From Ignavibacterium sp. (GTDB lineage: Bacteria; Bacteroidota; Ignavibacteria; Ignavibacteriales; Ignavibacteriaceae), in assembly GCA_018059515.1 (NCBI GenBank), contig JAGOXU010000004.1, positions 1 to 36,928 on the forward strand: a stretch of DNA of 36,928 nucleotides, written 5' to 3'. The position numbers and the translations under genes were made by a program. Position 1 is the stretch's first letter; each line of letters opens with the position of its first letter. Below are positions 32,337-36,928 of this stretch, piece by piece. The notes below the pieces were generated by a model. The model was given only the letters and a program-made list of their open reading frames with translations. It searched no databases and was not told where the DNA came from.

Positions 32337-34361
32337 TTAAACGTTAATCAATTTTCCGTTTTGTCTTACTGCATACTTTTCTTCTTTTCCTTCTAACTTA
32401 AACTGCGCAATTAGTTCTTGCAGATTTAATGTTAACCTGTTAAGGTCCTCGGAAGCGTGAGCTATTTGCTGTATGCCGCTTGCACTTTGCTGTGTTACAC
32501 TGCTTATCGATTCTATGTTTTTGCTTATCTGTTCTGATGCACGTGATTGTTCTTCGCTGGCTGCGGCTACTTGTGTTACAATAACCACAACTTTTTCTGC
32601 TCCATGTATTATTTCTTGAAGTGATGAGCCAGCTTTTTCAGCCAAAGCTTTTCCCGCTTCTACTTCTTCTGTCCCTTGCTGCATTGATACAACTGCACCA
32701 CTTGTGTCTTTTTGTATCTGTTTTATCATCGTTGCAATTTCTTTGGTTGCTTTTGTTGTTCGCTCTGCAAGTTTACGTACTTCATCAGCCACAACAGCAA
32801 AACCTCTGCCCTGTTCACCTGCGCGTGCTGCTTCTATAGCTGCGTTTAATGCAAGCAGGTTTGTTTGATCTGCAATGTCATCAATTACTTGAACTATCTC
32901 ACCTATCTGATCACTGCTTCTACCAAGAGCTTGAACAGTTTCAGCAGATTTTCTTACAACTTCTGCAATGCGATTCATTCCGTGTATTGTTTCTTCAACA
33001 ACGTGTCCGCCTTCTTTTGCAACTTTGCCGGCGTTCCTACTTGCTTCAGAAGCCTGTCCGGTATTTTTTGTTGTCTCATAAATTGTTTTTGTCATCTGAT
33101 CAACTGCGCCTGCAACTTCTGTTGCCTGTGAAGATTGTTCCTGTGCGCCCGCTGCCATTTCTTCTGTTGATGATGAGATTTGATTTGCTGCGCTTGCTGT
33201 TGCTTGTACTGTTTCCGAAATTTGGCTGAGAAGATGAGATAATGAATCGCCAAGTTTATTAACATCTTTTTTTAATTGTTGATGTTCGCCTTGATATTCA
33301 CCGGCTACTCTACTCGTTAAATTCCCTTGTGCAAATTTTGCAAGCACTTGCGATCCTTCTCTAATCGGTTCCGTTAGATAATCAAAAGTAGAATTAAAAC
33401 CCTTAATTATTTTTCCAAAAATTCCGGGATGTTTTGTTATATCAACTCTCTCAGATAGATTACCTTCTGCCGCAGCTATTGAAAGCCTTTTAGAATCTTC
33501 CGACAACAATGTAAGTGAATCTTTAATTTGCTGAATAGATTTACCGAGCACATCTTGTTCAGTTAGAATTGTTACATTACATTCAAAATTTCCTTTTGCA
33601 AACTCACTAACTGTATTTGCCTGGGTTGTAAGGTTTTTCTTTAATGACTGAAGTGAATAAGCCATTTGACCAAATTCATCTTTACGTATGCAAGTGATTT
33701 CTGTATTTAAATTTCCGTTTGAAAAATCTTTTATTGCACCAATAAACTTGAATAAATCATTAAGAATGTTTTTCTTAATTAAATAAACAATTAAAACAGA
33801 TACGAAGACTACTAAAAATAATATTATCAAAGCACCTGATATTCGCTCGCTTACAATTGCAGAATGTGTTTCTTCCATTGAATATCTAATACTCATTACG
33901 GCATATACATCACCTTCTTTTCCAGCGTGGCAGCTTATACACGATGCATCAGCAACAATAGGACTTATGGACCGAAGGACAGATAAATTTTGAAACTCTT
34001 CTTCACCGTAAACTTCTGCTTTGGACTTTGAAACAGCTTTTTCCTCTTTATCCATGCCTTTAGCCTTATCGGAATCTATTACTTCTGTTGGGAGTATTCT
34101 TAACTCTTTAATGCTCTTTATGGATTTCATTCTATCAATAAACGGACTAACATCCGTTACACCTTGCGCCATAGAAAAATAAATTGCTTCCTTAATAGAT
34201 TGATTCAACTCGTGAATATTATCATTTGCCGAAGTCATTTTTAATTTTTCAGAAAACATTAAAAAAACAAATAGCCCAATACTTAATAGGCTCAGTATTC
34301 CAATAGCAACCGACATCGATATTCTTCTGGAAATAGATTTGTTTGATGAGATAATTTTCAT
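32337..34361 (-). CDS. methyl-accepting chemotaxis protein with a CxxCH haem-binding sensor
   Basis: A 674-residue receptor from the ATG at 34361; a TTG four codons earlier is in frame. Membrane segments lie at about 16-36 and 177-195. The ~140-residue periplasmic domain contains CISCH (C141, C144, H145), the covalent attachment motif of c-type haem, in a context ([15 protein letters not shown] ... [14 protein letters not shown]) like the DUF3365/haem-PAS sensors of Geobacter-type receptors. Four HAMP-like units follow, each marked by a GN motif: [24 protein letters not shown] and QGNLTSRV. The hairpin tip is canonical ([37 protein letters not shown]). It lies 81 bases after cheW. Redox, oxygen or NO sensing is inferred from the motif. 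Confidence 0.93.
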   Translation of the reverse strand: MKIISSNKSISRRISMSVAIGILSLLSIGLFVFLMFSEKLKMTSANDNIHELNQSIKEAIYFSMAQGVTDVSPFIDRMKSIKSIKELRILPTEVIDSDKAKGMDKEEKAVSKSKAEVYGEEEFQNLSVLRSISPIVADASCISCHAGKEGDVYAVMSIRYSMEETHSAIVSERISGALIILFLVVFVSVLIVYLIKKNILNDLFKFIGAIKDFSNGNLNTEITCIRKDEFGQMAYSLQSLKKNLTTQANTVSEFAKGNFECNVTILTEQDVLGKSIQQIKDSLTLLSEDSKRLSIAAAEGNLSERVDITKHPGIFGKIIKGFNSTFDYLTEPIREGSQVLAKFAQGNLTSRVAGEYQGEHQQLKKDVNKLGDSLSHLLSQISETVQATASAANQISSSTEEMAAGAQEQSSQATEVAGAVDQMTKTIYETTKNTGQASEASRNAGKVAKEGGHVVEETIHGMNRIAEVVRKSAETVQALGRSSDQIGEIVQVIDDIADQTNLLALNAAIEAARAGEQGRGFAVVADEVRKLAERTTKATKEIATMIKQIQKDTSGAVVSMQQGTEEVEAGKALAEKAGSSLQEIIHGAEKVVVIVTQVAAASEEQSRASEQISKNIESISSVTQQSASGIQQIAHASEDLNRLTLNLQELIAQFKLEGKEEKYAVRQNGKLINV

Positions 34362-34442
34362 ATTCAATTTCAATAATTAATAATTGATTTTTAGATTTAT
34401 TTATTCAACATGTAAGAACAATAATTTTTTTGTTTGTTTTTT

Positions 34443-34928
34443 TTACGCCGCTGTTTCTAATATTTTGAAATCAGATGTAGATAGTATTTTTTCCAAATCC
34501 AATAGTATCAAAAGCCTATCTTCAAGTTTTCCGATTGAAGTGATATAATCGCTGTTCATTCCGCCAACCATATCAGGCGGTGCTTCGGTTATGTTTTTTG
34601 GAATTCGCAATACTTCACTTACCTCATCCACAATAAACCCGATTGTTTGTCCTTTAAGTTCTACTACAACAATGCGAGTGTTTTTGCCGTGATCTTTTCT
34701 TGTCATTCCAAGTTTAACGCGTAAATCGATAACAGGAATAATTCTGCCTCTCAGGTTTATAACTCCTTCAATAAATTCCGGAGTGTTTGGCACCTTTGTA
34801 ATCTGAGACATTCTATTAATCTCCTGCACGCTAAGAATATCAACACCAAACTCCTCATCACCAATTTTAAAACTTACAAGTTGAAGTAATTCTTCCTGCA
34901 CATGTTTTGTTTCTTTACTGTCTGCCAT
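34443..34928 (-). CDS. cheW: chemotaxis coupling protein CheW
   Basis: A 161-residue adaptor linking receptors to CheA. Family marks are VSFKIGDEEFGVDILSVQEINR, TKVPNTPEFIEGVINLRGRIIPVIDLR, and TIGFIVDEVSEVLRI. The ATG at 34928 is chosen because AGAGG lies 7 bases upstream; a TTG at 34949 would add seven residues. It is the only stand-alone CheW in the window, since the che operon lacks one. It leads a transcript with the haem-motif receptor, and a sigma-28-like site lies upstream. Confidence 0.96.
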   Translation of the reverse strand: MADSKETKHVQEELLQLVSFKIGDEEFGVDILSVQEINRMSQITKVPNTPEFIEGVINLRGRIIPVIDLRVKLGMTRKDHGKNTRIVVVELKGQTIGFIVDEVSEVLRIPKNITEAPPDMVGGMNSDYITSIGKLEDRLLILLDLEKILSTSDFKILETAA

Positions 34929-35276
34929 TTTTAATCCTCTAATAATCAATTTTTTATGTAATTCTCCCAGCCAATATGTGTTCCAAATAGATTATCGAAG
35001 GTTTTAGTGATTTATTAAGTAGAAATGTTGTTTATAGATAGGCTTATAAAGATTTGTTTAAAAACAAAAAACTATTGCGAAAGGTTAACCAATATAATAT
35101 TGTGCGTTTGGCTAACATTGTACAATTTAAAAAAGTTAATGTTATATAAAGTATTTTTAATATTTAACGACTATTGTTAATAAGATTATTAATAGAATTG
35201 TTTATTTAATTTTAAACCAAATGTATATTTTTATTGTAGGTAATTGATATAATTTTTTAAATAAGGAAAAAATAAT
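34929..35276. other. divergent intergenic region, 348 bp, no gene
   Basis: Very AT-rich (mostly A/T runs) and without a coding frame. It separates cheW (minus) from a small plus-strand gene. It contains the sigma-28-like site for cheW at 34992-35018 and a GGTTAACC palindrome near 35086. Around 35150-35180 a TAAAGT ... CGACTA pair with 17-base spacing faces the plus-strand gene. The last is only a weak promoter candidate. Confidence 0.6.
34992..35018 (-). promoter_or_regulatory. sigma-28-like promoter of cheW and the haem-motif receptor
   Basis: The minus strand reads ACTTAATAAAT, then a spacer, then TTCGATAAT; TTAA and CGATAA are 17 bases apart. This matches, base for base in the key parts, the site ahead of the TonB-C/chemoreceptor pair (23402-23428). 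The predicted start near 34984 gives a ~55-base leader. The sigma-28 label is inferred from the CGATAA element and the chemotaxis targets. Confidence 0.5.
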
Positions 35277-35564
35277 ATGAAGTGGTACAAAGTTACACTT
35301 TTAAATTTCGAGTTATCAAAGCAGCTTGATAGAAAGATTATCGGAGATTTTATTCGATTCCTGATTAAACAGGGCTCGCCCCCCGGTCTTGCAATGTACA
35401 CATCAACAACAGAAAATATAACATTGGGAGAAATGCATTATTATTTTTCATCCCCTGAAGAATTATCAATTTTATTTAATGAATGTTTAACTGGATTTCA
35501 TCTAAGAGAAATACCCGAACCAAAAATAAATTCGCTTCATACAATTCTTGGATCATTTATTTAA
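35277..35564 (+). CDS. uncharacterised 95-residue protein
   Basis: A small plus-strand gene with AAGGA 8-10 bases ahead of its ATG and a strong terminator 17 bases after its stop, so it is probably real and monocistronic. The protein opens with MKWYKVTLLNFELSK, and has an amphipathic helix (QLDRKIIGDFIRFLIKQG), then PPGLAMYTSTT and MHYYFSSPEELSILFNECL. No signal peptide or membrane segment is seen. The pattern (WYKV start, SPPGLAMY, YYFSSPE) recalls small stand-alone proteins annotated only as hypothetical; I cannot assign a function. It is divergent from cheW. Confidence 0.7.
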   Translation: MKWYKVTLLNFELSKQLDRKIIGDFIRFLIKQGSPPGLAMYTSTTENITLGEMHYYFSSPEELSILFNECLTGFHLREIPEPKINSLHTILGSFI

Positions 35565-35580
35565 ATATTATAAAAAAAAA

Positions 35581-35606
35581 TAAAAGCGGGGCATACCCCG
35601 CTTTTA
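35581..35606. terminator. bidirectional rho-independent terminator
   Basis: An 11-bp perfect stem, taaaagcgggg / ccccgctttta, closes the loop cata. A run of A precedes it, giving a long T-tract on the minus strand; the plus strand has CTTTTA. It lies between two convergent genes (ends at 35564 and 35620) and serves both. Confidence 0.92.
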
Positions 35607-35619
35607 AACTTACAATAAA

Positions 35620-36324
35620 TTATACCGGTGGTTCTGCTGGCGGTTCTTCTTCATCATCTTTTCCGCTGCCGCGAATAAAACTCTGATCAAAAAAATCCAT
35701 ACACTTATCCACATCACCTATAAACATTGATGCAATTAAATGAACATTTTTCATAAGTTCATTTTCTATTCCATCGCGTGTTGTACTGGTGGTAGTTTTT
35801 TGTGCAGATACTTCACCTATCTTTTCTAACTGTGCTTTGCGTGCGGCTTTAAAATTAGTTAAATAATTTTCGGCATCAGATTGTATTGCTGCACCGAGTG
35901 CAGCGTTGTGTCTTTCACTTGCCGCCGCAAACCTGCTCATTAGTGTTTCTATATTTGCAAGATTTGCCTGCCTGTATTCGGTTACACCGTTGGGGTAAAA
36001 CTCCTGGTACTCTGCTGATTCTTTACCAAAGTTACCAAACACAATACCTTCCTTTTTACTAACAAAATCCTTAAAGTTTTCAAACAGGTTATTCATAGTA
36101 ACCGTAAGACCCTGTTGTATTGCAAACTTTGTATCTTCATTTGTCATTGCACCAAAGTAAGCGGTGTATGCGGCGGTTGTTGCAGTAATCATTGTGGTAA
36201 ACTGGGCAGTTCCGTTATTTGCAGATAACCTTTCTAAATGTATCTCTGCAAATTTTTTCATATTATCGTCACTGATTTTATCAGTATCGAAATGGTTTTT
36301 AAAGAGCTTTTTTAGATCGATCAT
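35620..36324 (-). CDS. uncharacterised 234-residue helical protein
   Basis: Not recognised. The ribosome site is strong (AAAGGAGG, 5 bases before the ATG), so the gene is real. The protein is mostly helical: LKKLFKNHFDTDKISDDNMKKFAEIHLERLSA, a small-residue-rich helix (TTMITATTAAYTAYFGAM), then EFYPNGVTEYRQANLANIETLMSRFAAASERH. It ends in an acidic, Pro-rich tail (DDEEEPPAEPPV). There is no signal peptide and no certain membrane helix. It is a single-gene unit with the 42-bp repeat array about 150 bases upstream of its start. A cytoplasmic structural role is possible, but nothing shows it. Confidence 0.75.
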   Translation of the reverse strand: MIDLKKLFKNHFDTDKISDDNMKKFAEIHLERLSANNGTAQFTTMITATTAAYTAYFGAMTNEDTKFAIQQGLTVTMNNLFENFKDFVSKKEGIVFGNFGKESAEYQEFYPNGVTEYRQANLANIETLMSRFAAASERHNAALGAAIQSDAENYLTNFKAARKAQLEKIGEVSAQKTTTSTTRDGIENELMKNVHLIASMFIGDVDKCMDFFDQSFIRGSGKDDEEEPPAEPPV

Positions 36325-36400
36325 CTCGACCTCCTTTATATTAATTGAACATTAAGTTATTTAGATGGGAGGTTTTTGATGGGATATTAACCCCACCCCA

Positions 36401-36419
36401 AATCCATCCCCGATGGATT
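36401..36419. repeat. short inverted repeat, possibly a dispersed palindromic element
   Basis: AATCCATC and GATGGATT form an 8-bp perfect stem with a CCC loop, preceded by a C-rich stretch (CCCCACCCCA). The layout, AAATCC-TCCC then a G-rich arm, resembles the element at 408-443 inside the secreted protein gene. No T-tract follows on the plus strand (TAAAAATT), so it is a poor terminator. Confidence 0.45.
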
Positions 36420-36475
36420 AAAAATTCCTTAAATATTTAATTTGTCCATTTTTTGCCCAAAATAAAGGTTTTCAA

Positions 36476-36744
36476 TTTCCATTTTTGGAAGTACGATCCA
36501 ACGATTGTGGAGCCCTATTTCCATTTTCGGAAATACGACCCAACGGTTATGGAACCCTTTTTCCATTTTTGGAAATACGACCCAACGGTTGTGGAGCCCT
36601 ATTTACATTTTTGGAAGTACGATCCAACGGTTGTGGAGCCCTATTTCCATTTTCGGAAATACGACCCAACGATTGTGGAGCCCTATTTCCATTTTTGGAA
36701 ATACGACCCAACGATTGTGGAACCCTATTTCCATTTTTGGAAAT
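36476..36744. repeat. tandem array of a 42-bp unit, about 6.4 copies
   Basis: Units begin at 36476, 36518, 36560, 36602, 36644 and 36686, with a partial seventh from 36728. Each reads like tttccatttttggaaatacg followed by acccaacgattgtggagcccta. Copies differ mainly by transitions (att/gtt, gat/gac, aag/aaa, ttt/ttc before gga). The first half of nearly every unit can form a small hairpin (TTTCC with GGAAA). Units are contiguous, with no spacers. All three plus-strand frames stay open because 42 is divisible by three and the unit has no stop, so an open frame here is not evidence of a protein. Confidence 0.92.
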
Positions 36745-36928
36745 GCCATTCTGAACATTCTGAGCCGTATTCTGAATATTACGAACTCGGTTTTGGTTAA
36801 TTTGGGGTTTTTTAAGTTTTTTAGGGGAATGTAAATTAAGGATATACCGCCTTACCTTATTTTACGCAATAGTGTATAATTAACTAACGCAAATAAAATG
36901 AATTTATTGGGAAAAGGCAAGTGGGAAA

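Larger units (their letters stand above)
36325..36928. other. 604-bp region with repeats and no supported gene
   Basis: From left to right it holds the promoter region of the minus-strand gene, a short inverted repeat (36401-36419), the 42-bp tandem array (36476-36744) and about 180 bases of AT-rich sequence. Near the right edge a TATAAT (36875-36880) precedes an ATG at 36898 that is open to the end (MNLLGKGKWE), but with no ribosome site. It could be the start of a plus-strand gene cut by the window. Confidence 0.6.

Noticed and set aside
34929-34949. Upstream TTG start for cheW
   Set aside because: AGAGG sits between this TTG and the ATG at 34928 at correct spacing for the ATG, and the extra seven residues are not family-like.
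36476-36744. Possible CRISPR array
   Set aside because: Repeats are contiguous and differ by point changes; there are no unique spacers and no cas genes nearby.
36453-36834. Three overlapping plus-strand open frames of 89-115 residues over the tandem array
   Set aside because: All three frames are open only because the 42-bp unit lacks stops and has a length divisible by three. The longest begins at TTG, and none has a ribosome site.
36898-36928. Start of a plus-strand gene at the right edge
   Set aside because: Only ten codons are visible and there is no ribosome site; the TATAAT upstream is suggestive but not enough.

Overview
The window looks like a piece of chromosome from a motile, didermic bacterium of the Bacteroidota/Ignavibacteria side of the tree. 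Three things point there. The gene cut by the left edge ends in a type IX secretion sorting domain of the form common in Ignavibacteria (YPNPFNPTTTI ... VYDILGREI ... SSLASGVYIYKL). The DNA is AT-rich, with many genes lacking a strong Shine-Dalgarno. Flagella and chemotaxis occur beside outer-membrane proteins. The taxonomy is inference; there is no rRNA marker here.

Layout. (1) 1-626, plus strand: the 3' end of a secreted protein, closed by a bidirectional terminator. (2) 691-13524, minus strand: a compact flagellar operon, flgB-flgC-(81 aa orphan)-fliE-fliF-fliG-fliH-fliI-fliJ-motE-like-fliK-flgD-(TIGR02530-type)-flgE. Gene order follows the Bacillus/Gram-positive fla/che operon but stops at flgE; fliM, fliN, fliP/Q/R and flhA/B are not here. 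(3) 13644-20643, minus strand: a chemotaxis operon, HEAT-repeat protein-cheR-response regulator-cheY-cheZ-cheA-cheB-81 aa orphan, leading towards flgB. (4) 20837-23361: a chemoreceptor behind a small exported TonB-C-domain protein. (5) 23640-28448: a 1602 aa multi-PAS hybrid histidine kinase. (6) 28601-31976: an outer-membrane beta-barrel protein, a CHASE4 histidine kinase and a lone receiver in one operon. (7) 32337-34928: cheW followed by a chemoreceptor with a CxxCH haem-attachment motif. (8) 35277-36928: two uncharacterised genes facing each other across a terminator, then a 42-bp tandem repeat array.

How it fits together. The flagellar operon builds the rod, MS ring, C-ring base, export ATPase and hook. 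The che operon supplies adaptation (CheR, CheB), the kinase (CheA), the output regulator (CheY) and a CheZ-type phosphatase. Two receptors and CheW lie further upstream. A matching promoter-like motif (CTTAA, 17-19 bp, CGATAAT) lies ahead of both the tonB-C/receptor pair and the cheW/receptor pair and may be a sigma-28 (FliA) class site. A sigma-54-like site lies just ahead of flgB. These would fit a flagellar hierarchy with early sigma-54 and late sigma-28 genes.

The most interesting signals are: the 42-bp array (36476-36744); the two-hairpin leader of flgE (2329-2410); a palindromic repeat inserted in frame inside the sorting domain (408-443); the shared promoter motif; a CheZ with a FliM-like CheY-binding tail; the haem-motif chemoreceptor with stacked HAMP units; and several orphan proteins embedded in motility operons.
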